64,000 nt of DNA from assembly GCA_020638195.1 (NCBI GenBank), contig JACKJC010000004.1, positions 124,001-188,000 of the forward strand, read 5' to 3'. The notes under the pieces are model-generated. The model was not told where the DNA came from, searched no databases, and worked only from the letters and a program-made list of their open reading frames with translations. The DNA is from Methylobacteriaceae bacterium (lineage in GTDB: Bacteria; Pseudomonadota; Alphaproteobacteria; Rhizobiales; Beijerinckiaceae). Below, piece by piece: positions 52,266 to 61,092 of this stretch. Made by a program: the position numbers and the translations under genes. Position 1 is the first letter of the stretch. The number at the start of each line of letters is the position of its first letter.

Positions 52266-54266
52266 ATGGACAAGCAGCAGGACGTCTGGACATGTTCGCC
52301 GCAGCGGCAGGCGGGCGCGAACATCGCGAAATATCTCGACTGGCTGGCGGCGCGCGGCCGGGTGTTCGAGGGCTATGCCGATCTGTGGCGCTGGTCGGTC
52401 GACGATCTCGAGGGATTCTGGAAGTCGATCTGGGACTATTTTGAAATCATCGCGGACGGCGAAATTCGGCGGGTCGTCTCTGACGATCCTATGCCGCGCG
52501 CGCGCTGGTTCGACGGCGCGAAACTCAACTACGCCGAGCACGTGCTGCGCCACGAGACGAACGGCGACGCCGACAGAGCGATGCTGCATCACGCCTCCGA
52601 ACTGCGCCCGCTACAGCAGGCAAGCTGGCGCGAGGTCGCCGGCAGCGTGCGCAAGCTCGCCACGAAATTGCGCGCGATGGGGATCGGCAAGGGCGACCGG
52701 GTCGTCGCCTACATGCCGAATATTCCGGAAGCGGTGATCGCCATGCTGGCGACGACAGCGATCGGCGCCGTGTGGTCGTCCGCCGCGCCGGAATTCGGCG
52801 CGCAGACTGTGATCGACCGCTTCGCGCAGATCGCGCCGAAGCTGGTCTTCGCGGTCAACGGTTACCGCTATGGTGGCAAGGATTTCGATAGAATCGACGA
52901 TCTCGAGACGATCCTGACAGCGCTACCGACAGCGGAAACGCTCGTCATGCTCGACTATCACCCGGACGCGCGCAAGGCGCCGGCGTTCACCGGCGAGACT
53001 TTGGCCTGGCAGTACATGCTGGCGGGCGCCGATGTTGCGCGAGAAAGTTTTTCCTTCGAGCGCGTCGAGAGCGATCATGCGCTCTGGATACTCTTCACGT
53101 CGGGCACGACCGGCCTGCCGAAACCGATCGTCCACAATCACCACGGCATCGTGGTGGAGCATTACAAGTCTGCGGCCTTCCATTTCGAGATCGAACCGCA
53201 GGGGACGCTGTTCTTCTACTCGACCACCGGCTGGATGGTGTGGAACACGCTGATGTGGGGGCCGATGATGAACGGGACCTGCGTGCTCTACGACGGCCAT
53301 CCCAGCCACCCCGACGCGCGCCTGATCTGGCGTCTGGTCGAGGCGGCCGGCGTCAGCGTGCTGGGGATCAGTCCGACCTATATCCAGATCGTGCGGCAGC
53401 AGGGCATCGAGCCGGCGGCGGAATTCGACCTGTCGCGTCTGCAGTCGGTCATGCTGGTCGGCTCGCCGTCGACGCCGGAAGTGTTCCACTGGGTGCGCGA
53501 GAAGGTGAAGGACGATGCCTGGGCGTCGTCACAATCCGGCGGCACGGAATTCTGTTCGGGACTGCTGGCGGGTTCGCCTCTGCTGCCGACGCGCGCCGGC
53601 GAAATACAGGCGCCCGCGCTCGGCGTCGATGCGAAGGCGTTCGACGATGCCGGCCGCGCCATCGTCGACGAAGTCGGCGAACTCGTCATCGTGAAGCCCA
53701 TGCCTTCGATGCCGCTCTGCTTCTGGGGCGACACGGATTTCCGCCGCTATACGGACAGCTATTTCGACGTCTATCCCGGCGTCTGGCGGCACGGCGATCG
53801 CGTGCGTTTTTCGGGCGAAGGCGGCAGCCACGTGCTCGGCCGTTCCGATGCGACGCTCAACCGCTTCGGCGTGCGCATCGGCTCCGCGGAAATCTACCGC
53901 ACGATGGAGGCCATCCCTGGCGTTGCGGACAGCCTGATCGTCTGCGTCGAAGAGCCCGATGGCGGCTATTACATGCCGCTGTTCGTGCAGATGGCGGCAG
54001 GCGCGCCTTTCACGGAGGCGCTCGACAGGGAGATCAGGCAGCGGCTACGCAACGAGCGCAGCCCGCGCCACGTGCCCGACGTCATCATCGCCGCGCCGGA
54101 GATTCCGACGACGCTCACGGGCAAGAAGATGGAAGTGCCGGTGCGCCGTCTGCTGCTGGGCGAGGCCGCGGAGAAGGTTGCGAGCAAGGATGCGACGAAG
54201 AATCCAGCGGCGCTGGACTGGTTCGCGCAATTCGCCGCCGAGCGCCGCGCCGTCCGCGCCTCGTAG
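52266..54266 (+). CDS. aacS: Acetoacetyl-CoA synthetase family ligase
   Basis: A 666-residue ligase of the AacS subgroup: the N-terminal ACAS_N-like domain (YLDWLAARGRVFEGYADLWRWS, KLNYAEHVL), P-loop ILFTSGTTGLPK, FYSTTGWMVWNTLMWG, SQSGGTEFCSG, VWRHGDRVRFS, and the C-terminal TLTGKKMEVPVRRLL with the catalytic lysine. Such enzymes activate beta-ketoacids (acetoacetate, and benzoylacetate-type acids in aromatic pathways). Because it sits opposite a biotin carboxylase that could make a beta-ketoacid, a 3-oxo-3-arylpropionate is a plausible substrate. It ends 2 bp from the converging ferredoxin gene. Confidence 0.9.
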   Translation: MDKQQDVWTCSPQRQAGANIAKYLDWLAARGRVFEGYADLWRWSVDDLEGFWKSIWDYFEIIADGEIRRVVSDDPMPRARWFDGAKLNYAEHVLRHETNGDADRAMLHHASELRPLQQASWREVAGSVRKLATKLRAMGIGKGDRVVAYMPNIPEAVIAMLATTAIGAVWSSAAPEFGAQTVIDRFAQIAPKLVFAVNGYRYGGKDFDRIDDLETILTALPTAETLVMLDYHPDARKAPAFTGETLAWQYMLAGADVARESFSFERVESDHALWILFTSGTTGLPKPIVHNHHGIVVEHYKSAAFHFEIEPQGTLFFYSTTGWMVWNTLMWGPMMNGTCVLYDGHPSHPDARLIWRLVEAAGVSVLGISPTYIQIVRQQGIEPAAEFDLSRLQSVMLVGSPSTPEVFHWVREKVKDDAWASSQSGGTEFCSGLLAGSPLLPTRAGEIQAPALGVDAKAFDDAGRAIVDEVGELVIVKPMPSMPLCFWGDTDFRRYTDSYFDVYPGVWRHGDRVRFSGEGGSHVLGRSDATLNRFGVRIGSAEIYRTMEAIPGVADSLIVCVEEPDGGYYMPLFVQMAAGAPFTEALDREIRQRLRNERSPRHVPDVIIAAPEIPTTLTGKKMEVPVRRLLLGEAAEKVASKDATKNPAALDWFAQFAAERRAVRAS

Positions 54267-54268
54267 GG

Positions 54269-54589
54269 CTACCGACCCGTCGCCACCTGGAAAACTGCGC
54301 CTTCCAGAGCCGGCGTCGCCCTGATCTGGCAGGTGAGCCGGCTGTTGTCGCGCGGCGTATCGGCGACGAATTCGATCGTGTCGGCTTCCGCGGTCGCAGG
54401 CGGCGGCGGACCGCCGGCGGGCGCTTCCACGAGATAGCAATGGCAGGTCGCGCACATGGCCGCGCCACCGCATTCGGCGACGATGCCGGCGACGCCCGCC
54501 GCGCGCGCGGCGAACATCAGCGGCTCGCCCTCGTTCGCCGCAATCTCGCGCCGGGTTCCGTCCTGTTCGATGAATACGACCTTGACCAT
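54269..54589 (-). CDS. 2Fe-2S ferredoxin (putidaredoxin type)
   Basis: A 106-residue electron carrier. The cluster ligands follow the C-x5-C-x2-C...C pattern in ECGGAAMCATC (Cys40, Cys46, Cys49) and SRLTC (Cys87). This is the adrenodoxin/putidaredoxin class that feeds bacterial class I P450s. A proline-rich insertion (GGPPPPATAEAD, about 59-70) lies before the last helix. ATG 54589 gives MVKVVFIEQDG, the usual start. It is the last gene of the P450 operon, so the P450 at 59630-60880 is its expected partner. No ferredoxin reductase gene is in the window. Confidence 0.92.
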   Translation of the reverse strand: MVKVVFIEQDGTRREIAANEGEPLMFAARAAGVAGIVAECGGAAMCATCHCYLVEAPAGGPPPPATAEADTIEFVADTPRDNSRLTCQIRATPALEGAVFQVATGR

Positions 54590-54602
54590 CTCTGTCCGCT
54601 TC

Positions 54603-55376
54603 TCAAATGAACTGGCGCCCGCCATCGACGATCAACGTCTGGCCGGTGACATAATCGGCGAGCGGCGAGGCGAGATACAGCGCACCGCCGACGATGTCCT
54701 CGACCTCGGCGGCGCGTTTCAGCGCACCGCGCTCGACGCCGTAGGAGCGCGCATTTTCCATCATCGCGAGGCTTGCTTCCGTGAGCGTGAAGCCCGGCGC
54801 CAGAACATTCACTCTTATCCTGTCGTCGCCGAGTTCACGCGCCATCGAACGCGTCATGGCGATGACGGCGCCTTTCGAGGCGACATAATGCATCCATTGC
54901 GGCGACCCGCTGAACACGGTCGCAGACGAGACATTGACGATCGCGCCGCCGCCGGCCGCGCGCAGCGCCGGCGCTGCGGCGCGTGTCATCTGCCACACGC
55001 CCTTCACGTTGACGGCCATGACCTTGTCCCAGACAGCTTCGTCGATCTCGGCGAAGGGCCGGCGTTCGAGACCCGCGAAGACCGCGGCATTGTTGACGAG
55101 AATGTCGAGGCCGCCCATGAAAGCTTCTGCCGCTTGGACGAGAGCGCGGCAGCTTTCGGCTATTGTTACGTCCGCCTCGGCGCCTTGCGCCGCGCCGCCC
55201 CGCTCGATGATCAGCCGAGCTGTTTCGGAGGCGCCTCTGCCGTCGAGATCGGCAGCTAGAACCTTCGCGCCGGCGTCCGCAAAGGCGCGCGCGAAAGCGC
55301 GGCCGAGGCCGCCGGCGGCGCCGGTCACGACCACGCGCTTGTTGCTCAATCCGAGATCACGCATCGATGTCGACAT
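54603..55376 (-). CDS. Classical SDR dehydrogenase
   Basis: A 257-residue SDR. TGAAGGLG (19-26) is the NAD(P) loop, LAADLDGRG has the Asp that prefers NAD, NNAAVF follows beta-4, and the catalytic set is Ser in VNVSSATV with YVASK. LAPGFTLTE and GQTLIVDGGR close the fold. All catalytic residues are present. It lies in the P450/PEP-synthase-like operon, where oxidation of a benzylic or secondary alcohol made by the P450 to a ketone or aldehyde is the obvious role. Its 5' end overlaps the HD gene by 20 bp. Confidence 0.9.
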   Translation of the reverse strand: MSTSMRDLGLSNKRVVVTGAAGGLGRAFARAFADAGAKVLAADLDGRGASETARLIIERGGAAQGAEADVTIAESCRALVQAAEAFMGGLDILVNNAAVFAGLERRPFAEIDEAVWDKVMAVNVKGVWQMTRAAAPALRAAGGGAIVNVSSATVFSGSPQWMHYVASKGAVIAMTRSMARELGDDRIRVNVLAPGFTLTEASLAMMENARSYGVERGALKRAAEVEDIVGGALYLASPLADYVTGQTLIVDGGRQFI

Positions 55377-55980
55377 CCAGGTAGTGCGGCAGGAGAAGTT
55401 CAGCTTTGACCGCAGCGGTGAGGCCTTCGGCTAGCGCGCGGCCGGCCGGCGTGAGCATGCGCGGGTTGGAGACGGTTTCCAGCATGTCGATCAATTCGGC
55501 GCGCGACCAGCCGTACCAGCCGGCAATGATGCGCATGCCGTGCGGCGTGCAGCGCCAGCCCTTGTCGGCGTCCTTCATCACGGCGTCGTCGATCGAGCGC
55601 GCCTCGTTGGTCGTGTCGTGGCCGTCGATGATGGCGAGCACCGCCGCGATATCAACGCCTGCAGGGTGATGGCGTTCGAGAATTTCGCGCGCGATCTCGA
55701 CACCGAAAATTTCGTGGTCGCGTACGAGGTCGCGTCGGGTCGGGCGCCGGCCGATGGCGTCGAGCAACAGGTCTGGCGGTATGCGCTTCCAGCCGACATC
55801 GTGCAGCAGGATCGCGGGCAGCACGACGGATTCCTCGGCCTCGGGAATTTCGGCGAGCAGCGCGCGCGCCAGACCATAGGCGACGAGCGTGTGCTCGTCG
55901 TTGTTGCGCACGTCAAGAAAGGCCTTCGCGTCTTCCCACAGGGGCACGTCGCGCGCGCAGAGAATGCCGGAAGGTGTCAT
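55357..55980 (-). CDS. HD-domain protein, copy 1
   Basis: A 207-residue HD-superfamily protein. The metal site is formed by the HD pair in ILLHDVGW (about 73-80), the downstream histidine regions DHEIFGVEIAREIL and ERHHPAGVD, and IIDGHDTTNEARSIDDAVMKDADKGWR with the last Asp. It is a paralogue of the next gene (same order: LLHDxGW, IIDGHDT, MxDxDKxWR). HD proteins hydrolyse phosphomonoesters or nucleotides. In this operon a phosphohydrolase acting on a phosphorylated intermediate is the natural guess. The start at 55980 follows GAGG 7 bases upstream. Confidence 0.83.
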   Translation of the reverse strand: MTPSGILCARDVPLWEDAKAFLDVRNNDEHTLVAYGLARALLAEIPEAEESVVLPAILLHDVGWKRIPPDLLLDAIGRRPTRRDLVRDHEIFGVEIAREILERHHPAGVDIAAVLAIIDGHDTTNEARSIDDAVMKDADKGWRCTPHGMRIIAGWYGWSRAELIDMLETVSNPRMLTPAGRALAEGLTAAVKAELLLPHYLDVDIDA

Positions 55981-56054
55981 GGCGGCGCCTCGTCGATCGG
56001 ATACCCTCAGCCTATCGTGCATTTCCGTCGGCATTGCGAATTCGGCTCTTCCGG

Positions 56055-56645
56055 TCAGAGGACGTGCAGCATCAGCTTGCGCCGGGTGTCGGCCATCTCG
56101 GCTTCAGCGAGGCGGCGGCCGTGCTCGGTCTCGAATTTCGGCAATTGCGCTTCCACCTGATCGACATAGGCGTGCGGCGTCACGCCGAACCAGTCGCAGG
56201 CGACCGCAATGCCCGTGACCTCGTAACGCCAGAGCTTGTCGGAATCGCGCATGATGCGGTCGTTGAGATGATGCGGCGCGGATCGCGTATCGTGGCCGTC
56301 GATGATCTCGCAGACGGCGTCGATGACGCTGTCGCTCCAGCCTGTCGCGCGCAGGACCTGCGTTCCCAAACGTACTCCTTCCTTCTCGTGAAAGTAGCGC
56401 ACGTCGGATTGCAGGAAATTCTTCGATCGGAAACCTTCGCCGATGATCTTGGCTTGGTCCACCGAATGCCAGCCGATGTCGTGCAGCAGGATCGCGAGCG
56501 AGCAGATGTCGCGGTCGGCCTGCGGATGGAGATCGAGCAGCTTCTGGCACCAGGCGAAAGACAGGGGAATGTGGATGTCGTTCTTGCGCGCACGCAGATA
56601 GGTCTCGGCCTCGCGCCAAACCGGATCGTAGCGCGTCACGTCCAT
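56055..56645 (-). CDS. HD-domain protein, copy 2
   Basis: A 196-residue HD-superfamily protein with SLAILLHDIGWHSVD (about 49-63), FHEKEGVRLGTQVLR, IIDGHDTRSAPHHLNDRIMRDSDKLWRYE and DWFGVTPHAYVD. All the metal-ligand positions of copy 1 are kept. The two proteins are clearly related but not close duplicates, so they may act as a heteromer or on different intermediates. It lies 62 bp after the PEP-synthase-like C-part and 74 bp before copy 1 in the same operon. Confidence 0.83.
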   Translation of the reverse strand: MDVTRYDPVWREAETYLRARKNDIHIPLSFAWCQKLLDLHPQADRDICSLAILLHDIGWHSVDQAKIIGEGFRSKNFLQSDVRYFHEKEGVRLGTQVLRATGWSDSVIDAVCEIIDGHDTRSAPHHLNDRIMRDSDKLWRYEVTGIAVACDWFGVTPHAYVDQVEAQLPKFETEHGRRLAEAEMADTRRKLMLHVL

Positions 56646-56707
56646 CGCGGGGCTCGCTCCAGAGAATATGAATGGCGGAGACGCAATATGCGTCTCCGCC
56701 CGAATAG

Positions 56708-58519
56708 TCAGCCCAGGATGTGGACGCTGCCGGTATTACCGTCGACGCGAAGGCGCATGCCGGTCTTGATCTTCGAGCTGGCGTTGCCGGTGCCGGTGAC
56801 GGCGGGCAGGCCGTATTCGCGACAGACGATGGCGGCATGGCTCATCATGCCGCCGATGTCGGTGACCGCCGCCGCGATCTTGCCGAAGACCGGCGCCCAG
56901 CTCGGCGCCGTGACCGGCGTCACCAGGATTTCGCCCTTCTTCAGTTCAGAGAGCTGATCCGGGCTGCGCAGCACGCGCGCGACGCCCTCGACGATGCCGG
57001 GCGATCCGGCCATGCCCTGCAGCCCACCGTCGCCGTCGTCAGCGCCGGTCCAGCGCTTCACCGCCTCACTGGTGATGCCCCACAGCATGATGGTGAAGGG
57101 TTCGGTGATGACTTCAGGCGGATTGTTGAGCGCGGGAAGCGGCGGCTGCGCGGCGAGCGCATCGACGATCGCGCGGCGGCGCGCCACTTCGCCCGGCCAA
57201 TAGTCCGTGCCGCGCAATTCCGCGCCGACGCCCCAGGCCGCCGAATAATCCCAGAGCACGTCACGCACTTCGTTGCGGGTGAGGAAGAACATGCCGTCGT
57301 CCTCGCGCCAGAAGCCGAGCTTGGCGAGAAGCGCCGAGAGCTGGCGCATCTTGCGCCAGAACACCCCGATCGCCCAATGCTCGATGTAGAAATTGTGGTC
57401 CTCGACATAGGGAAAGACGACGCGCGACAGACCGAGCTTCTGGTCGAACACGGCCTTCGCCTCTTCGTCCATCATCTCGCGATATTCGGCGGTGATGCGG
57501 TCGCGCTCGGCGATCAGCCGTGCGGTCGGGCGCATGATGTCATCACCCGACTCGAGCCGCGAGACGTAGTCGCGGATGTAGCTCAAGGGAATGTCGAGGT
57601 GGTCGATCCAGTATTTGTCGGTGGAATAAAAGCCGTTGCCCGAGGTGAAGTTGAACCACGGGTGCTTGGCGCCGTCCCATGCGGCGATCCATTTCGCGCC
57701 GTTCGGCAGCTTGGCGACCGCGGCGAGGGCCTCATCGACGCTGCCGGTTTTCAGCGCGTCGGCGACGCCGAGTTCGATCGCGAGTTTCGAGAGCTTCTTG
57801 AGTTCGTCGTCGGGGCGGAACAGTTCGGAATCGACGCCCTGCACCATCTTGGCGATCGCCTGATCGGGGATCGACGGGAACTGCCCTTTCACGAAGCCGA
57901 AGAAGTCGAGATAGGCGGCGTAGCCGAGGTTGAGGAACTCGAAATGGTACTGCCAGATCTTGTAGCAGAGGCGGATGGCGTCATCGTAGGCGTTGAAGAG
58001 ATCGTAGGTGTCGTCGAGACCCTTGCCGCTCTTGACCGCTTCGATGTCGACGACATCGGGCAATTCCTTGAATCCGATCGCCTCGAGTTCGTCGATCGCG
58101 CCGAGGACCTTCTTTTTCCAGTTGGCGAGCAGGTCGTTCCAGTTGCCGAAATAATGGCCGGCGCGTTCGAGAAACTGCGGAACGCGCGCCTCGATCTCGG
58201 AGGGCTCGACTGCGATCGGCGAGAAATAGACGTAGCCGTTGAGGATGCGGTAGTCGACGCCGTTGGCGGGCGGCACGAGCAGGTGGCGCGTGTTGTATTG
58301 ACCGAGGCACTTCGCCGCGAAGTCGACCATGATGCAGTCGAAGGGGCGGAAGGGCATCGGCCAGTGCTGGCTGTCGCAGAACCAGAACTTGCGATCCTCG
58401 ATCGGACGGCGCGAAGGCTGGAACTTCAGGTAGTAGGGATAGATGCCCTCCCAATCTTCGGCGCCCTTGGGCGGCTTCACGTCATAGGGGCTCGGGAAAA
58501 CGGGTGTCTTGGCGTCCAT
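56708..58519 (-). CDS. PEP-synthase-like C-part with phosphohistidine domain (phenylphosphate synthase alpha-like)
   Basis: A 603-residue protein. The C-terminus is a PEP-utiliser swivelling domain with the phosphohistidine His561 in GGMMSHAAIVCREYG. The first about 480 residues are unlike PEP synthase and are rich in aromatic residues (KFWFCDSQHWPMPFRPFD, YKIWQYHFEFLNLGY). This is the layout of the 70-kDa subunit of phenylphosphate synthase from Thauera, whose conserved histidine is at a similar position, and of 4-cresol phosphate synthase. The large N-part would bind the phenolic acceptor. It has no C-terminal PEP/pyruvate barrel, so the phosphate goes to another acceptor. Confidence 0.85.
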   Translation of the reverse strand: MDAKTPVFPSPYDVKPPKGAEDWEGIYPYYLKFQPSRRPIEDRKFWFCDSQHWPMPFRPFDCIMVDFAAKCLGQYNTRHLLVPPANGVDYRILNGYVYFSPIAVEPSEIEARVPQFLERAGHYFGNWNDLLANWKKKVLGAIDELEAIGFKELPDVVDIEAVKSGKGLDDTYDLFNAYDDAIRLCYKIWQYHFEFLNLGYAAYLDFFGFVKGQFPSIPDQAIAKMVQGVDSELFRPDDELKKLSKLAIELGVADALKTGSVDEALAAVAKLPNGAKWIAAWDGAKHPWFNFTSGNGFYSTDKYWIDHLDIPLSYIRDYVSRLESGDDIMRPTARLIAERDRITAEYREMMDEEAKAVFDQKLGLSRVVFPYVEDHNFYIEHWAIGVFWRKMRQLSALLAKLGFWREDDGMFFLTRNEVRDVLWDYSAAWGVGAELRGTDYWPGEVARRRAIVDALAAQPPLPALNNPPEVITEPFTIMLWGITSEAVKRWTGADDGDGGLQGMAGSPGIVEGVARVLRSPDQLSELKKGEILVTPVTAPSWAPVFGKIAAAVTDIGGMMSHAAIVCREYGLPAVTGTGNASSKIKTGMRLRVDGNTGSVHILG

Positions 58520-58562
58520 GCTGTCTCCTCCCAGACCTTGTTCGACCCGATGAAATGCGGGT

Positions 58563-59633
58563 TCACTTTCTCGATGCGATCGGATTGTTGAGCGTGCCGA
58601 CGATGCTCATCAGGCCCGTGGCGTAGGCCGCCGGCTTTTCCTTGGGCTTGCGCGACCAGACGGTCTCGGGCCGGCTTTGCAACGCCAGGAGATTGCGTCC
58701 CTCCGGCAGGTCCGCATCGATCGCCCATTCGACATCCTGCGGGCACTTGTTCTGCCGCTCGAGGCGTTTGGCGAGGCGCGCGACCTCGAGCACTTCGGCG
58801 TCGCTGAGACACGGCGCAGACCGGCGCGCGGCGTCGACTTCGCGCTCGACCGCCGAGCCGAGCGCGGCGTCGCCGACCAGTTCGACATGCTTGTCCGAAA
58901 TCTTGCGCGCGACGATGGCTTCGAGCACTTTCTCGACTGTGAAATTGTCGGGCGTGACGACGCCGGACACCACGGTTTCGCCAAGACCCCAGGACGCGTC
59001 GATCACGATGCGCGTGCGGTCGCCGGTCGTCGGCTCCAGCGTCATGGCGACGCCGGCGGCGCGCGCATTGACCATCTTCTGCACGCCCACGCTCATCAGC
59101 ACATCGATATGGGCGATACGGTTCTTCTCGCGATAGGCGACAGCGCGCGTCGTGAACAGCGAGGCCCAGCAGTCGCGCACTTTCTCGACGACATCGTCGG
59201 CGCCGATCACCCAGAGATAGGTGTCCTGCTGGCCGGCGAAGCTGGCGTCCGGCATGTCCTCGGCTGTCGCTGAAGAGCGCACGGCGACGGGCATGCCTTC
59301 GCCCATTGCTGCGTAGGCTCCACGGATAGCGCTCTCGACCTCGTCCGGCATGCGATGCGAGCGGATGCGCACGCGGATCGCCTGCGCCGCGCGGTCGATC
59401 GCGTCGATGTCGTCGGAGCCGATCGAGGCGAGGTGACGTTCGATTTCCGCGCGCAGGCCGTGATGGTCGAGCATCGCCTGATAGGCGTCGGTGGTCACCG
59501 CGAATCCCGGCGGCACGGCGACGCCGGCCTGCGTCATCTCGCCGAGCGAGGCGCATTTGCCGCCGACGCGCGCGTGGTCGGCCGAGGAAATGTCGCCGAA
59601 CGGCAGCGTGTAGAGCGAAGGCGCAGCGCTCAT
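58563..59633 (-). CDS. PEP-synthase-like N-part, ATP-binding (phenylphosphate synthase beta-like)
   Basis: A 356-residue protein equal to the PPDK/PEP-synthase N-terminal domain alone (PF01326). It has VGGKCASLGEM, VPPGFAVTTDAY, VAVRSSATAEDMPDASFAGQQDTYL, the ATP-grasp arginine/acid segments, and QDVEWAIDAD...LLALQSRPETVW. It would autophosphorylate the histidine of its partner protein using ATP, releasing AMP and phosphate as in PEP synthase. Its size matches the 40-kDa subunit of phenylphosphate synthase. Its start overlaps the P450 stop by 4 bases and its partner follows after 43 bp. Confidence 0.87.
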   Translation of the reverse strand: MSAAPSLYTLPFGDISSADHARVGGKCASLGEMTQAGVAVPPGFAVTTDAYQAMLDHHGLRAEIERHLASIGSDDIDAIDRAAQAIRVRIRSHRMPDEVESAIRGAYAAMGEGMPVAVRSSATAEDMPDASFAGQQDTYLWVIGADDVVEKVRDCWASLFTTRAVAYREKNRIAHIDVLMSVGVQKMVNARAAGVAMTLEPTTGDRTRIVIDASWGLGETVVSGVVTPDNFTVEKVLEAIVARKISDKHVELVGDAALGSAVEREVDAARRSAPCLSDAEVLEVARLAKRLERQNKCPQDVEWAIDADLPEGRNLLALQSRPETVWSRKPKEKPAAYATGLMSIVGTLNNPIASRK

Positions 59634-60880
59634 GCGGAGCGGTTCCAGTCCACCATCACTTCGCTCGGCACGCGGAAGCTGATGTTGCGATGGAAGCGCG
59701 GCGTGAAATCGGATGCGAGCCGCAGCGATGGAATACGCTGCGTCAACTGGCGCAACACGATCCCGCCCTCGAGCTTGGCGAGCTGGAAGCCCAGGCAATA
59801 GTGGATGCCGTAGCCGAACGACATGTGCGTGCGGGCGTTCTGGCGGCCGATGTCGAATGTCTCGCCGCCGGGAAACTGGGCGTCGTCGCGGTTGGCCGAA
59901 CCGGTGATCATCAGGATTTCGGCGCCGGCCGGCAGTTCGACGCCGCCGATCGTCTTCGCGTGCCGCGCCTTGCGCCGCCAGCCGACGACGGACGGCGAGA
60001 AGCGCAGGATCTCCTCGATCGTGTTCGGGATCTTCGCCGGATCGGCGCAGATTGCGTCCCAAGCGTCGCGATTGTTCATGAGCGTGATGATCGTGTTGCC
60101 CATGAGCGTGGACGTCGTCTCGTGCCCGGCGAACAGCACGGAATACATGAGGCCGGCGATTTCCTCGTCGGTGATCTCCTGGCCGGCGGCCTGCGCGCGC
60201 ACGAGATCGCTCGGCAGATCGTCACCCGGAAATTTGCGCTTGTGGCGGATCAGCTTCTGGCAATAGTTCCAGTAGGCGACCATGTTGTGCGCATGCGGGA
60301 TCTGTTCCGCATCGGTCAGGTCGCCCCAGGTCAGCGTCAGCCGGCTGTCTCCGAAGGTCTTGATCATCGGCACGTCTTCGTCGGGAATGCCGACCAGCGT
60401 GAACAGCACGTAGGCGGGAACGGGATATGCGACTTCCTTCCAGAAATCGACCTTCTCGCCGCGCTTGTGCATGTCCTCGATCGTATCGAGATGGCGCTTC
60501 ACGATCGCCTCGATCTGCGGCTCGATCGCCTTGAAGCGGCGCGGACCGAAACACTCCTGCGCAATCTTGCGGATGCGCGTGTGCTCTGGCGGCACGCGCG
60601 CGGTGAGGCCGGAATAGGCGGTGAAGCCGCCATCGGCCATGATCCTGCGGCCCTCCTCGCACATCGGCCGCATCGGTTTTTGCGCGTTTTCAGACGAGAA
60701 GGTCTTCCAGTCGTCGAATATCTCCTTCACGTCGGCGTAGCGCGAGACGATCCAGTAGCCGGTTTCCTGATGGAAGAAGATCGGCTGCTCCTTCCGGAAC
60801 AGCGCCCAGTTCGGCTGCGGCGCATTCATCTCGAAGGGATCGAAGGCGCTCGCTTCCCGAATCGGATTCATGACGTTCAT
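59630..60880 (-). CDS. Cytochrome P450 of the phosphorylation-linked operon
   Basis: A 416-residue soluble P450. The heme loop FGYGIHYCLG carries Cys362. The I-helix LFAGHETTST keeps the acid-alcohol pair. ExxR is EILR. The C-helix region PEHTRIRKIAQECF is normal. It needs a ferredoxin, and a putidaredoxin-type gene is the last gene of this operon. It is first in the operon, immediately before the two PEP-synthase-like genes, so the substrate may be a phosphorylated compound, as for CreJ of Corynebacterium glutamicum. ATG 60880 follows GGGAGG 9 bases upstream. Confidence 0.92.
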   Translation of the reverse strand: MNVMNPIREASAFDPFEMNAPQPNWALFRKEQPIFFHQETGYWIVSRYADVKEIFDDWKTFSSENAQKPMRPMCEEGRRIMADGGFTAYSGLTARVPPEHTRIRKIAQECFGPRRFKAIEPQIEAIVKRHLDTIEDMHKRGEKVDFWKEVAYPVPAYVLFTLVGIPDEDVPMIKTFGDSRLTLTWGDLTDAEQIPHAHNMVAYWNYCQKLIRHKRKFPGDDLPSDLVRAQAAGQEITDEEIAGLMYSVLFAGHETTSTLMGNTIITLMNNRDAWDAICADPAKIPNTIEEILRFSPSVVGWRRKARHAKTIGGVELPAGAEILMITGSANRDDAQFPGGETFDIGRQNARTHMSFGYGIHYCLGFQLAKLEGGIVLRQLTQRIPSLRLASDFTPRFHRNISFRVPSEVMVDWNRSA

Positions 60881-61057
60881 CGCAAAAATCCTCCCGAAGC
60901 CGCGCACTCCGGGTCTTTTTCGCCCGGATTTCGATCTGCGGCTTTGGGCAGGCCCCGTTTTCGGGCGTCTCTGCTGCTGGCCCCACGTTCGCGGTCTTGC
61001 CTCTCCGTGACGATTGAACAGCGGAGCGAACGGCGCGGACAATTGGCCGCGAAAGAA

Positions 61058-61073
61058 GTTTCACCCAGTGAAA
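61058..61073. promoter_or_regulatory. IclR-type operator upstream of the P450 operon
   Basis: GTTTCAC-CCA-GTGAAA lies in the 212-bp gap between the IclR stop and the P450 start, 178 bp before the latter. Arms are identical to those of the site at 51323-51339. The distance implies a leader of over 100 bases if the site is near the promoter. Confidence 0.7.
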
Positions 61074-61092
61074 TCGCGTCGCAATGCGCGGG

